Shown: positions 47,455 to 60,159 of the stretch, piece after piece
Position numbering within the stretch: the first letter of the stretch is position 1
Layout: each line of letters starts with the position of its first letter
Notes under the pieces: model-generated
What the model was told of the DNA's origin: nothing
The model's input: only the letters and a program-made list of their open reading frames with translations
Database searches by the model: none
Made by a program: the position numbers and the translations under genes
From: Hordeum vulgare subsp. vulgare
Lineage: Eukaryota > Streptophyta > Magnoliopsida > Poales > Poaceae
Assembly (NCBI RefSeq): GCF_904849725.1
Contig: NC_058521.1
Location: 436,002,676-436,066,675, forward strand
Direction of reading: 5' to 3'
DNA: 64,000 nucleotides

Positions 47455-50400
47455 TGATACGTCCCAAATATATTTATGATTTCTGCTTGTTCCATGATCT
47501 TTTGGGTGACATTGTTATATGTTTTGCTACACTTTTATATCATTTTAGACATATTTGGACTAACCTATTAACTCAGTGCACCAGTGCGAGTTTTTGTCTG
47601 CTGATGTCTATTTTGCTTGGGCTTTTACCCAATTTTCCGAAGCCCGAAATATTCCAGGAAAAATATATAAAAAAATCAGCGAAACAGAAGCTTCCGGATC
47701 ACCGAAGATGGGCCACAGGGGGGCCAGGTGCTGCCCAGGCGACCCGCTGGCACGGCCAGGCCCTAGGCCGCGCCAGGAGGCCGCCTGGGTGGGCCCCACC
47801 TCCTCCGGTGCCCTCCTTTGGCCTATATTTTATTGGGACCCCGATCCTAAGCCATAGGAATCCAACCTGTAACACATCGCATCTCTTTGCGGTCTCACGC
47901 ACGGTTATCCCCACGGCTGCAGCCTTACCTTAGCCGGGACCGTTTGCGTCTTTTGACTCGCTATGCAATTGTGTCGCTAGCAACCCAATGACAAAGAACC
48001 CGGATCGGCATGTCTAGTTATAAACCAAAGCGGCAGATCCGCACAGGTACATGCATACATGACCCACCAAAGCAGGTGTCGATCACCAGCGAATGTAGAC
48101 GAGTCGTAGCAAGCTACAAGGACTCCATTACATCGCGTGACATTTTCCCAAAGGGACAGACACAACAGGGACACCAGCTATTTGTCATCGTTGATGTCTA
48201 GGTAGAACCCTCCATTAGGGTCATTAACAACCTCTGCAACAATTTATTAAGCAAACGTGAGTATAAAAGTACTCAGCAAGACTTTAGGATAAACTATCTA
48301 CTCATGCAAGGTATCAACAAGGAGTTGTGGGGTTTCATGCAGAAAGCCAGGATTTGACTCTTGGCTAGACAACTTGTATTTTTAAATAGTTTTGACAACT
48401 ATGTTTCTCGCACACGAGTCCACTAACACCACAACAATACTCCATCGTGGAATCATTCCGTCTCCATATGGAAATGCCATCCACGACACTCACGCTTATC
48501 TTGACAATTTTATGAGTAGCCATTATAGTTATCTATGAACAACATATGTTTCCAAGTAGTCCATATCCGCGGACGCGGCTACCGCATCATAGCCCACCTC
48601 TAAGGTCAGCGCTACACACGGCCTCCAGCATGACTATAAACACGAGAAACTACTTGCAACTCTTGGACCGAGTATTAAGCGCTTAATAAGTCGAGAAGGT
48701 TAATTAAGTATCCCAACATGTGGTAGTATCTAGTATTGGATTACATACACGGAACTCAGTTTCTAAGGATGGTTCCAATGAAACAACCCGCCATGTACTC
48801 CTACATAGCCTTTCACCGGTACCTTTACCAAATCAGGTTCAACACACAACCTTTACATACTGAACACGTTCCCACAATTCTGTTCATCACCCAGATGATA
48901 GACCATACACAACTCTAAGCATAGCATGCATAGCAGGATAAGGCACATCATGGCTCAAGCATCTACTAGGTATGCTAGGTTGCAAGGTTCAACTATTTAC
49001 TGTGACAAGGACAGGTCATGCAAAGGAAGTGGGTTCAACTAACATGGTAAAAGCAGTGAAAGCATTTTGACCTAATGAAATAAGTAAGAGCAGGAGCGAG
49101 AACATAGGATTTATCCAGATGATCAAAATGGTTGCTTGCCTTGTTGCTCAGCAGAGGGATAATATCCGTCAGTCGGATATTCGGTGGAATCCGGAGGAGC
49201 GGAGCCTACCGGTAAAAACAACATCAATCAATAACAATCATATGCAACTAGATGATGCATGAGCATGGCATGAAAATGAAAGGTGGTAGGCTAATGTAGC
49301 TACCATTTCTTAAGTTGAAGTTGATTTGAATCAAGATTCAAATATCACTTCAAACAAGGTATTTTCGAATACCCTTTTAATTGATTCGACATGATGCTCA
49401 GGTAATCTTGTTTTAGCATGCATGAAGATGGTATTTTTAGGTGCTGATTGTTCTTGATCATTGTTTGGTCATAATAGTTGAAGTGGAATTCAAATAGGTT
49501 TTAAATTCCAACTCCAAACTATTTATTAGATTTAACCTATTCACCATTTTACCTGTTTGGTGATGTTAACTTTTTCAAACATGCTTGAAAAAGTTATAAT
49601 CAGATTCTTTGGATTTTTCTGATCATTTTTCATGTATAAATTATTTTCATTGAAGTTAGAGATTATTTTCTATGATTTTTAGAAGTTTTAGGAATTTTCT
49701 GGAATTCTTTTACAATCAGAAAATATCTTTATTGCGTCATATCTACGTCAGCACTGCTTCAGCAGGTCAGCCGACCTGGTCAGGTCAAACCTGACAGGTG
49801 GGGGCCACTAGTCAGCGACACATGAGATAATCCCGCGCTGACCAGCCCCTATGTGGGTTTGACCCACTGCTAGGGCCCACTGTAAGTGTCTTATTAGTGC
49901 TAACTAACAGGAATTAGGCCGGCCACGTCGTTCCCCGCCGGAGACTGGCCGGTGGCGACCAGATCCGCGGCGGATCTTCACTGGAGATGCTCCAGATCTG
50001 GCTGTGGGGCTCAGATTCGAGTGCCGAAAGCACTGGGATGAACCCCAGGCTCGACCTCATCCACTACGGGCATCAGGAGGGGCTGAGGGTGGCCGGAGGA
50101 TGCCTACGATGAGCCGAGGAAGCTGCTGGCGCTCGGGTTCGTCGATCTGGTTGCTAGAGTGCAGGAGAGAGAGGGGAAACAGGGGGGAAACGCTCGTGAG
50201 CTCACGGTGGTGATGAAGATGGGCTCAGACTGCTCGGGGAGGTGCTGTAGCGGGCGATCCAACATCGATTTGCCGACGGCCGGAGGTTGAAGACGACGAC
50301 AATGGGGCGTTGCAGAGCTCAGGTAGGTCAATTCCTTTGGCGTGCGCGTCGAGCTCGATGAGGCGGAGAAGATGGAGTACTCGGGGAGGCTTCCCTGTGG

Positions 50401-52451
50401 CTAGAGAGCTCGGTTGGCTCGAGCTCAAGCTCCTCTAATGGCGGCAGGAGGAGAAGAGGAAGAAAACCGAGAGGAGGAGGGGAAATGGGGAGAGAGAGGA
50501 TAAGGGAGCGCTCAGGGAACTCATTCCCGTTGTCGTGCTGTCCTGGGGGCACCGGGGAGCGCCAGGTGAAGCAGGAGGTGGAGGGGAGCCGTCGTGGTCG
50601 ATCTCTCCTATGCTAGAAGGCACAGGAAGAAGACGACCCTGCCCCTGTGGGCTGGGCCTCTACAGGTGAGCATAGGATAGATTTTTTTTCTTTTTCTTCT
50701 GTTTCTGTTTTCTATTTTATTCTTTCTGTTATTTGTTTTGTTTTATTTTTGGCTCCAAACTATTTATAAAATAGTTTGAAAAATACTAGAGTGTTAGTTG
50801 GAATATTTCCAACCCCTCATAAAGTTTTCAATATTTTTGGAAACTTTGAATTATTTGAAATCAAATATATAATTGATTTCAGTAGCTTTTAACATCAATT
50901 TAAAATACCAAAAGTAGTTTGAATGTAAGTTTCATCTCTGATATTTTGTTTTCAACATTTATCAGAAATATTTGAACTTTTAAGAAGGCCATTTTGGGTT
51001 CATTGACTTTGGCACTTGTTGGAATTCTTTTGAATAAGAAGTGGCTAGGGTTTTGCTTTGGTTTTTCTTGTTTTGCTTTTGGGTTTTCATTTCATTTCCT
51101 TGGATGCATTGAAATAAAACATGAGCACAAGTTACCAAACCCTAACAGGGATCAGAGATGTGATATATTTAGAGTCCCGAGAGGAAAGCCTTCCACAACT
51201 TCCAGAATCGCGAATTTCTCCATCATTCCGCCACCGCAGCGCTTCTGAGATCGGGAGCGTCAGGAAACCTCTTCCAAGCACCGTGCCGGAGGGAGGATTT
51301 ACCTCCGGGAGCTTCTCCACCGCCATGGACGCTTCCCGGACGTGTCGTGAGTAGTCATGCTTGGACCATGAGTCCATGACCAGTAGTTATGTGATGTCTT
51401 ATCTCCAATCTTGCGCTTCAATGGTTAGTCCTTGTGAGCTGCCCTACATGAACAAGGCATCTATGTAATTCTCTTGCTATTTCTATGCTCGATTTGTTGG
51501 GATCCGATGGATTATGAGATTATGCTCAGATTGGTATGAGTTATATATTTGATTATCCTCTTGTATTACGTTCCTTAGTGATTCATGCATGTTATCCGTT
51601 GATATTTATTGCTTTGGACGAGTAGTAGATTGTAACTCCAAGAGGGAGCGTTATGCATGATTGTGGGTTCATGCCCCTCGATGTCTAGCTTGAGTGACCG
51701 AAACATGAGACTAGGGGATGTGTTGTTGCCACCAGGGAGAAAACAACGGTGCTTGTGACCACGGTTGCAAGGATTGTTTACCTTACACATAGTTCGTTAC
51801 TGCAGTTGTCCGTAGCTTTGAGTTTACACTTTGGGTGGGGCTCACAACTTAATACCGGCGAGATGTTCTGGATAGATATCTCATGGTGGATGATTAGTAA
51901 GTAGATGCTGATGAATAAACAGTCTACTTGTCTTGGCGTACTGCCATTACTATTGAACCTCTAACTATCAAGTAGCATAATTACCATTATGGTGCGTACA
52001 TAATTCTGTCAATTGCCCAACTTTGATTTGTTTACCCAAGCATAGTTATTTATCGTCTTTTGGGAGAGGGACATCACTAGTGAACATCTTGTGACTCTGG
52101 TCCATATCACCATCATTGTTTATACCTCCATCATTTACCGCTTTCATTTACTTTTCCGTTGCAATCACTATTACCTTCCCGCTTGTGTTTCGATCCTTTG
52201 CAAACTACAAGGACGGAGAGATTGACAACCTCTTTGTACTCGTTGGGAGAATAGTTATTTGTGTGTGTGCAGGTCCACGCCTTCTGCTAGCGCCAGGGTG
52301 GAAGACACCTACTTGTTGATCCTAGGAGTCCTCCTGGTTCGATAAACCTTACAGTTCCCGTGTGTGGGAAAACTTGTTGCTAACTACATCTCAACCTTCT
52401 ACTTGGGGTAACCATCGGGGTGCGAGAAGTATATACATCATCTCGTCATCA
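47455..52451 (+). repeat. 3' LTR of element D, interrupted by E
   Basis: The LTR parts 47455-47830 and 51171-52451 make about 1657 bp, matching 34240-35880. It has a small extra piece (TCCGGTGCCCTCC-like) near 47803-47816. The promoter box is split by the inserted LTR E. Confidence 0.87.
47831..51165 (-). mobile_element. Solo LTR E (gypsy-type, 3.3 kb)
   Basis: A 3335-bp insertion lies inside the D 3' LTR, flanked by TATTT at 47826-47830 and 51166-51170; the exact frame of the duplication is ambiguous within TATATTT. On the minus strand it begins TATCACATCTCTG and ends GGGGTCCCAATA, which looks like a TG...CA LTR whose ends have mutated. A GC-rich block (about 49900-50660) resembles the leader core of long Triticeae gypsy LTRs. 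It has no PBS or coding region. ORFs at 50004-50623 on both strands are composition artefacts. The solo-LTR reading is likely; the family is unknown. Confidence 0.68.
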
Positions 52452-52456
52452 CTTAC

Positions 52457-53480
52457 CCAGCGAGGTTACCATCTTGATCTTGTCCGGATTGGCTTCATTG
52501 CCTCTTTCAGAGACTAAGAAACCCAGTAGTGTGCCAGCATGGACCCCAAAAACACACTTTGCCGGGTTAAGCTTCATCTGGTACACTCGAAGGTTATCAA
52601 ATGGTTATTTGATATAATCCAAGAGTGTTTCCTTCTTCCTAGATTTCACCACGATGTCATCAACATAAACATGAGCGTTGTGACCAATATGTGAATGAAG
52701 GCAATTCTGTATGCATCGCTGGTAAGTCGCCCCGTGCTTTTAAGTCCAAAAGGCATAGAAACATAGTAGAAGGCGCCAAAGGGGGCTATGAAACTTGTTT
52801 TATCCTAATCCTCCTTTGGCATTTTGATCTGACGATAACCTGAATATGCATCGAAAAAGCACAACCGCTCGCAACCTGTCATAGAGTCAATAATCTAGTC
52901 GATGTGCGGGAGGGCGAAAGGGTCCTTGGGACAGGCTTTGTTGCGGTCTGTGTAATCCACACACATGCGCCAGGTGCCATTTTTCTTCAAAACAAGCAGT
53001 GGGTTAGCCAACCATTCAGGATGGAAAACTTCAACGATGAATCCATCAGCTAGGAGACGGGCCACCTCTTCCCCAATAGCTTTGCGTCTCTCTTCATTAA
53101 AACGACACAGGTATTGCCGCATTGCTTTCATTTTTGGATCCACATCAAGATGGTGCTGAGCGAGTTCCCTTGGTAATCCACGCATATCAAAAGGTTTCCA
53201 TGCGAAGATGTCCCGATTCTCACAGATGAACTCGATGAGCATGCTCGAGACTAGTCCCAATAGTGAACTTCTCGGATGAGTCGCCTCAGACGAAATCGAT
53301 ATGTTTAGTATATTCAGCCGGCTTAAACTTGAGAGGTTCTTCGGTCTCAACAGTCGGCTTCTTGAGAGGACTCATATCTGCTAGGTCAAAATTAGCCGTA
53401 TAAAACTTTAGTTCCTCAGCGGCACATGCCGACTCAGCGTAGGTCGCCCTCTTCTCTTCAGACTTTTGAGCCATCATTCT
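52457..53480 (-). pseudogene. Element C reverse transcriptase
   Basis: The open piece 53350-52895 (151 aa) on the minus strand has the RT entry motifs: FICENRDIFAW, LLADGFIVEVFHPEWLANPLLV and WRMCVDYTDRNKACP. A stop follows PHID at 52895. The YxDD region and thumb continue in other frames to 52457, where element D is inserted. The stop after PHID looks like a single-base change in a Gln codon. Confidence 0.82.
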
Positions 53481-53499
53481 GTCTCCCTTTACAGTGACA

Positions 53500-54670
53500 T
53501 TTTAAGCTTGAGATAAATATAACAAGAGCGAGTCAGGAAACGTGTAGAAGCCAGTCTTCCGAAAAGAGCGTGGTAAGGGTTTGTATCTTCACCACTTCGA
53601 AAGTTAAGGTCTCGATCATGTAGTTGTGTTCGTCTCCAAAAACCACATCAAGTTTAAGTCGCCCAACTGGGTATACCGACTTCACGGGCACAATGTCGTG
53701 GAAAATAGTGGTCAAAGTCTCCAAGCTGTTGTCGGGGAGATTCATCCACCAAAAGGTGTCATAATATAATATATTGACGCTACTTCCTCTGTTGATAAGG
53801 ACCCTTGAGAGTTTGTAGCCACCCACCTGAGGCGCCACCACCAATGCCAGCTCTCCGAAGTTGTCGAACCGGGGAGGGTGATCCTGTCGGCTTCAAGTGA
53901 TTTGATGCTCAGACCAACGGAGATATTCGATGCTCGCCAGCTCAACCATGCCAATAGCTCTATTTTTGACCTTGGTGTCTCTTGAAAGCATTGGCCGTGA
54001 AGACATGATACTGACCGTTGCTTTGTTGTTTAAGGTCTCCAGATGACCCGCCAAGGGTATCCTGACCCGTACATTTCTCTACGTGCCTCTCAAAAATCCG
54101 CTTCTGGTTCTCCTCCATGACATAGCAGTCTTCCCATGAATGTTTGAACAGCTTATCCTCAGTCTCGTGTTTGGGGGAAGGTGCCTTGAGTGCGGTCTCA
54201 TAATCGGGCGCCTTGCTTGTTTGATGATCCTTAGGGCGACTACTCCACTGCTGGTTTTTGGAATGAGCGTTGGTACTGACGACCGATACTGACCCAGATT
54301 AAATTTCCTTCCACTTGTTATTGCTTTGGCCTTCAGCGTCGCTATCTCTGTGATGATGGGCTAAACGTCACTCTTCTCCATGGCGTGGCTTCGATCAGTC
54401 CTACTCCAACTCGAGTGAGTGCAGCGAGATGACTCGATCATGTTAGTGCGGATGTCCCGCTCGGGCACTTTTTGGTTAATCTTGCTGATGAAGATGTGGA
54501 TCTTGCCAAAGGGGACTTGGTACCCATACACGATTGAGTCGGCATCAGTGCCACATCTTAAATCGTCGATGTAGACCTTGCTGCGGTGACTATTGGCCAT
54601 CTGACCCCCCACGTAGCTCCAGAACCCCGAAAGAGCTCCCTCCGAGAACTCAACTCCACCTTGCGATAGC
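53500..54670 (-). pseudogene. Element C protease and gag remnants
   Basis: The piece 53844-53533 has the gypsy protease fold motif VLINRGSSVNIL, where the catalytic Asp expected before the glycine pair is Asn. VGRLKLDVVFG and YMIETLTFEVV follow. Upstream pieces (54687-54361 and others) are gag-like debris without a clear domain. Confidence 0.6.
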
Positions 54671-54686
54671 CCCACGATGGGCGCCA
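54671..54686 (-). other. Primer binding site of element C
   Basis: TGGCGCCCATCGTGGG on the minus strand is the form usual just inside the 5' LTR of Tat-like gypsy elements. Confidence 0.65.
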
Positions 54687-54687
54687 A

Positions 54688-54785
54688 CTCCTTGTCTCTT
54701 CTTATGGTTTGATGAAGATGTAGATTTTTGGAAGACTTAATTGGTAAGTCCTCGACCCATCTCCTTGTCTCTTCTTATGGTTTGA
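54688..54785. repeat. 25-bp direct repeat at the C 5' boundary
   Basis: The 25 bases at 54688-54712 recur exactly at 54761-54785. The pair flanks 48 bp of unique sequence, a footprint of a local duplication or repair filler at the LTR/PBS junction. Confidence 0.85.
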
Positions 54786-54840
54786 CCCGACCCTTTAGGG
54801 TGGGTTACATTCTGGGGTTATATCCTCTACAGAACTGAAT
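54693..54840 (-). repeat. Remnant of the element C 5' LTR
   Basis: From 54693 the minus-strand sequence upstream of the PBS ends in AGACA and has a TATA-like GATATAAC near 54818. Only about 150 bp look LTR-like; the outer boundary is not clear. Confidence 0.35.
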
Positions 54841-57680
54841 GGGAAAAAGGTCAATACCCCAACCCGAAGTTTGTTCCCCAAAAGGAGAAGTATGAACCTA
54901 CTCTCCGAAGGGAACAAGTTCTTAAGATGACCTTCCACCACTAGACCAAAAGGGCAAGGACAAGCTTCAAGAGGAGATTGACTCATTTGAGGAAGAACCC
55001 CAAGCCATGGTCAAGTGGATTCCCAAGGCCACTACTAGGTGTGCTTCATCAAGTGCTACCTCAACTCCATGGATCCTGATCAACTTGATGTGGGTACCCA
55101 AGAAGAAGAACTAGAGAAGTTCTTGAGGGGTGACTCCACAAATGAAATTCACTCTTATTCATTTTGGCAAGAACTAGTTGCAATCAACCCCAACCTTATG
55201 CAGTAGTTCAAGGAGTCACACATTCCCTCAAAGGTAAGCAAGAGACAAGGTAATTAATGTATCAATGGACATCATCTCACATGCACATTATCCCATGTCC
55301 ATAGATATCCTTGTATTTGTTCCTTTTGTATGGGACCAACCCATGTAGGTGAGAAGAGTAAGAAACAACAATGATTGCTCCCAACTCAAGATAATCTTCA
55401 TTAACAATGAGCATCCACAACTACTACACCTACATGAAGTCTTCTATGACAAAACCCAAGGTTAGTTTATCCCTCTTAGGGGGGATGTCACATCAAGAGG
55501 GAGCTTTACTCTAAGATTTGAGTTAAAGCATCTCTTAAGCTCTGAACACATTGAAAGCTTTATGTACGTAGAAGTGGCAACCCCACTTGTTCTTAAACGA
55601 TGAGTATGACCTATGATCAAGTATTCTTGCTTGGCTCCTAAGTCAATATACTCTTATATAGATGACATTGTCATCACCAAAGTGCTTGGTAGATACTAGA
55701 GTGGATGTGCATGTTGCCATGTTGGCATGCATACCTTTGCTCATTAGAGGATATCCAATTGTTGTTATTTTGTTTTTCCTTTTTATTTGGCCAATTGGAT
55801 ATACAAGAATTCGTAAGTACCCATCTCTAGCTATCTATGCTTTCTTTTCTCGAACTCTATTCAGTCCACGTCACAAAATTTGAGCAAGCACTTTAGGGGC
55901 ACTTTGTGTGAGGAGCACACGGGGATCCTTCTCGACAATAGCTTACTTCCAAAACCTCAAAAATTTCACTCGGTATGACCCACTCCAAAATATCAAACCC
56001 ACCAAAGCAAAAGGGTTGATCTATTTTGAGAATATGTGTACCAACAATTTGTAAACCTCGGCCTCACCGAGTTTCACTATCATGTGACAGCTATGAAACT
56101 CGGTTTCACCAATATTTCTGAACCGGTGCCATAGACAGCCAGGGGACATATATATCCAATGGACCTGACTTTTGAAATTCATTCTCAAACTTCGTCTCCC
56201 ACAATCCCCTAGTGTCGTGCTCGTGTTTGCAGGACATTACCTTTTGTCTCCCGTGCGCCCTCGCCGTAGGAGTCCTGGTCGTCGACTGCATTCTCTCTTA
56301 TCATTGCCACCGTAGGAGTTCTTCACCAAGATTAGGGTAAAGATCTTCCCCTTTTGCGTTTTATCTGATTTATGCACATTAGGCTTAGTTCTGAATCTTT
56401 CCACAGTATGAGATTGAATCTTCCACAAATCATACCCCGTAGCATAGACGAACGATAAATTTCAGGGTTAGGTCTCCGTTTTTCTGTGTCTTGGAGTCAC
56501 CGAATTAACATGATCAATGTACATGATTCCTATACTAGGGTTTCTAGGAACCATCTCGGTGAGACCGAGTCTCACTTTTTGGTGCTACCAAAAAGTGTGG
56601 CCAAGTCTCTGTTGAGCAGAGGGCCAGTCTCAGAAGTTGTGAGTTTTTCATCTCGGTTGAATCGAAGCACACACAAACTCATACTTAGAACTAAAATTTT
56701 GAGTTCAATTTTTCAAAATGTTTGTGTTTTGTGATGCTCATCCATTCCCACTCTTCTATAACTATTCATAGGGTCAGCTTGTTTGCTTGTCAGCTTACCA
56801 ACATACCAGGCCCTGAAGATAGCCAGAATGATTTCACAGAGCACGGTATGGATGTGGACTCTGGCACTAGTCCTGACAAGACTACTTTAGACCCAAGAAC
56901 ACCAAATTCTCATGATATGCCAAAGGCTTCTTCCAGGTCCAGGAAGAAGCTGAATTCTGATTAGGAGGATGCTGACTTCATACCTGAAGATAAGATCTCT
57001 CATAAGCAGAAGTAGAGGGTCACGGTCAAGTAAACTATGAGAAATGATTATGACTGCTCAGATCCATGAGAGCTCTAGAGACTACCAAGAAAGAGATGAT
57101 AATCTCCCTTGCGAAAACTACCTCCAAGCTAGCCAAGAAGCCAATATACAAAAGAGCCAGAAAGAGAGTCATACATGTTGTTGGAAGACCAACTTCTATG
57201 TATGAAGATCTAGCAGAAGCAGAGGAGGAAGAAGAGGAAGAGGTACCTACACATCCACTTCCTTCCAAGAAGAAAAAGTTGATGGCTAATGCTATGCCTA
57301 GCAAGGCTGCAACTAAGACAAAGTCTTCTGCTACCAAGGCCAAAAATCCTGTAGCTCCTAAGCCGAAGAGGATTACAAGGGACATACGTGCAGCAGAGAA
57401 AAGCAAAGGCTCTACATTTAGAGATGTTGCTGCAGAAGAACAAGAACATGCTCTACTGAGAAAGCTGAGAGCTCACCCGCCAGAGCATAATGATACTCAT
57501 CCTATGGCTGAGGACATGAAAAAGAGAAGAGATCAAGGACTAAGATTGTGGAGAGCAGTAGATCCCTATGTTGTGACGAGGAGGACAACTCTTGAAGGTC
57601 GCTTTCACACTAAGGAATAGTAGGACTTTTATGAGACTGTGCTTTTGGACAAGAGTCCAGCAGTGAGCGGCATGTGATAT
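54841..57680 (+). mobile_element. Unclassified retroelement remnant G
   Basis: Degenerate sequence runs to the insertion of F at 57681. A weak TATA (56149-56155) stands in an LTR-like setting, and a lysine-rich ORF follows (57066-57620). Short patches such as CTTAGGGGG (near 55480) and TCGG/CCGA-containing 'tcaccgag' motifs (56069-56078, 56550-56571) look like repeat DNA of grass retroelements. No RT or integrase is seen. The class is uncertain. Confidence 0.45.
57066..57675 (+). pseudogene. Lysine-rich ORF of remnant G (Athila ORF1-like?)
   Basis: A 184-aa open frame starts at ATG 57066. Its N-terminal half is Lys/Ala-rich with an EEEEEEE run and two nuclear-signal-like clusters (KKKKL, KPKR). 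The end reads RLWRAVDPYVVTRRTTLEGRFHTKE. After the stop at 57618-57620 the same coding sense goes on (DFYETVLLDKSPAVSGM) until F is inserted. An upstream frame (56722-56964) with Ser/Asp/Pro content may be the same protein before a stop. I recall such ends from ORF1-type proteins of grass Athila-like elements; I cannot verify this here. Confidence 0.45.
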
Positions 57681-57977
57681 TGTCACGCCCAAGATGCGAC
57701 CCTATCCTCAATTTGGCACGAGGGCCTCGTCAGGGGTAGAAGCGCATCTCGTCGTGTCGCAAAAATGGATATCGTTACAAGTACATGTACTGAAAAGAAG
57801 AGATATATAGAATTGGCTTACACTTGCCACAAGCTACATCAGAGTCACATCAGTACATTACATAATCATCAAGAGTAAGAGCAGGGTCCGACTACGGACG
57901 AAAATAAACGACAAAAGAAGTATGACGTCCATCCTTGCTATCCCAGGCTGCCGGCCTGGAACCCACCCTAGATCGAT

Positions 57978-57999
57978 GAAGAAGAAGAAGAAGAAGAAG
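57978..57999. repeat. (GAA)7 microsatellite
   Basis: Twenty-two bases of perfect GAA repeat lie inside the F LTR. Confidence 0.95.
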
Positions 58000-60159
58000 C
58001 AACTCCGAATGAACAATCAACGCGCTCACGTCGAGTAACCTTTACCTGTACCTGCAACTGGTGTTGTAGTAATCTGTGAGCCACAGGGGACTCAGCAATC
58101 TCATTTCCAAAGGTATCAAGACTAGCAAAGCTTAATGGGTGAGGTATGGTTAAGTGGTGAGGTTGCAGCAGTGGCTATTTGGTGGCTAAACTTACGAGTA
58201 CCAGAAATAAGAGGGGGAAGATCTACGCATAGCGGACGTGAACTGCAGATGATCAACTGAATGATCCTGAACACCTACCTACGTCAGACATAACCCCACC
58301 GTGTCCTCGATCGGAGAAGGAACTCACGAAAGAGACAATCACGGTTACGCACATAGTTGGCATGTTTTAAATAAGTTAACTTCAAGTTATCTAGAACCAG
58401 TGTTAAACAAAGTATCCACGTTGCCACATAACCGCGGGCACGGCTTTCCGAAAAGATTTAACCCTGCAGGGGTGCTCCAACTAGTCCATCACAAATTACC
58501 ACAAGACGCATAGAAATCCTCAATCACGAAGCCCGCGATCTCGTCGAATTCCCTAGTGGAAAACCTCAACTCTGAGATTACCCAAAGCATCACCGGAATC
58601 CCGATGCACAAGATATTCCGTCAAAGGTAAAACTAATCTAGCAAGGCCGCCCGACGTGTCGACGATCCCGATAGGAGTCGCGTACCTCGTTCTCAGGACA
58701 CGACGGATAAGCACAGCGTACGGTGGCCTGATAGAAATCTCCAGAGTTGCCCCGGGTTGGCCCCGCAAACGGCTCTAGTTTGGACCAACACTCATGAGGA
58801 GCACTGGCCCGGGGGTTGATTAAATTTCCTCGGGTTAATTACTCCCTATGCAGTTCATTAGTTATTAGAAAAATGTAGTACCAAAGTTGGGCCTTGCCAG
58901 ACCAGCCTTAATCTTAAACGAATTATCAAGGGGGTCCCCATAACAACCCCGATCGTGTTAGGAGCGCTCAGATATGGAACATAACACCGGTAGCCGGTAA
59001 CTAAAGGGGGCAAAGGTGGAACAAAACACCAGGCTAGAAAGGCCGAGCCTTCCACCTTTTACCAAGTATATAGGTGTATTAAATTAAGTAGCATTAAATA
59101 TGGTGATATAACAAGGAACCCATGCTTTGCATGGAAGCAACTGCACCTGCAACTAGCAACGATATCAACAGGGTTAAGCAAGGAGTAACATAGCCAATCA
59201 GTGGTTTGCTAGGTCGAACAGGTTGATGGTAATCATGGCATTGTTGAGAGGCTGATATTTAACAGGTGGTAGGCAACGAGACATAATCGATAGAAGCAGT
59301 AACACTAGCATGGCAATGATAGTAATGGTATCTGGGGAAATTATCATCTTGCCTGAGATCCCGCTTGGAAGAAGAACAACTCGGTGAAGTCAGCGAACCG
59401 ACGTGGTCGAACGGTTCTCACATTCCGACACGCTTGCGGAACTCTATCGAGACGGAGGAAACCGGAAACAAACATCAACACAAGTATTCACCACCACAAG
59501 GCAAGACATGATGCAACCCTAATATGATGCATGAATAGGTCATCGATGCGCGGGATGGCATGGCAATTCATCTCACGCAAACTCTACACATTAAGTGAAG
59601 CTCGATATGCAACGGGTTGCATATCGACGAAACTCCACGTTTAAATATTTAATTAACTCCCGTTAATTTTCACGGCAATATTAAATGGTGTTAACATGGC
59701 AAGGGGTGAGCGATGAACCTACAAGTCATCCTAGTCGACAGCACGTCGGACTTTGAACGGAGCTACGGCACAAGAACAAGCCACACGAAATAAATATGCC
59801 ATGGATGCATTATACATGCGAGTTCAACACATCATGACAAGGAGGAAATAAGCATGGTGTTGTCATGGCGAGCGAGAGGAAAACAAGGCGGCGAATCGGA
59901 AACGATGCCACGGCAATGTTCCTATCACGACAACTCGGCGAGCAATCGTGCCAACGTATACGAACGCGTGCGGGAACGGTAAATAAAGATGGGGTGATCC
60001 CTTATCTCGGGTTCCCATGTGTCGAGGGCTCGACGAAAAGGAAGACGACGAGCACGGCAAATAAACGGTACATACATACGGTGCATACATGCATTCAACT
60101 TGTACAACACACACACCCGTACAACACTAGCACACGGTACACGACATGACAGCAACTAC

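Larger units (their letters stand above)
34240..52451 (+). mobile_element. Element D: Athila-type gypsy, no pol, carries Angela and solo LTR E
   Basis: The LTRs are 34240-35880 and 47455-52451 (the latter split by E), and the target duplication is CTTAC at 34235-34239 and 52452-52456. Without the two nested elements D is about 7.0 kb. It has a tRNA-Asp-type PBS, a short gag remnant, a long non-coding interior and a polypurine tract. No protease, RT, RNase H or integrase is present, so it is a non-autonomous or deleted relative of the Sabrina/WHAM type. Confidence 0.88.
31017..54840 (-). mobile_element. Gypsy element C (Tat-like), degenerate, split by elements A and D
   Basis: This old gypsy on the minus strand has its 5' end near 54.7-54.8 kb. 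Its order is PBS, gag/protease remnants, RT (52457-53480), RNase H including a second RNase H-like domain (33126-34235), integrase (31930-33130) and a 3' non-coding region that runs into element A at 31016/31017. Element D is inserted between RT and RNase H (TSD CTTAC). The second RNase H-like domain is a hallmark of the Tat lineage. Many stops and frameshifts make it a dead copy. Confidence 0.72.

Noticed and set aside
47331..47933. Plus-strand ORF of 200 aa
   Set aside because: It crosses the D polypurine tract and 3' LTR boundary and the E insertion site, so it is a chance joining of unrelated repeat DNA.
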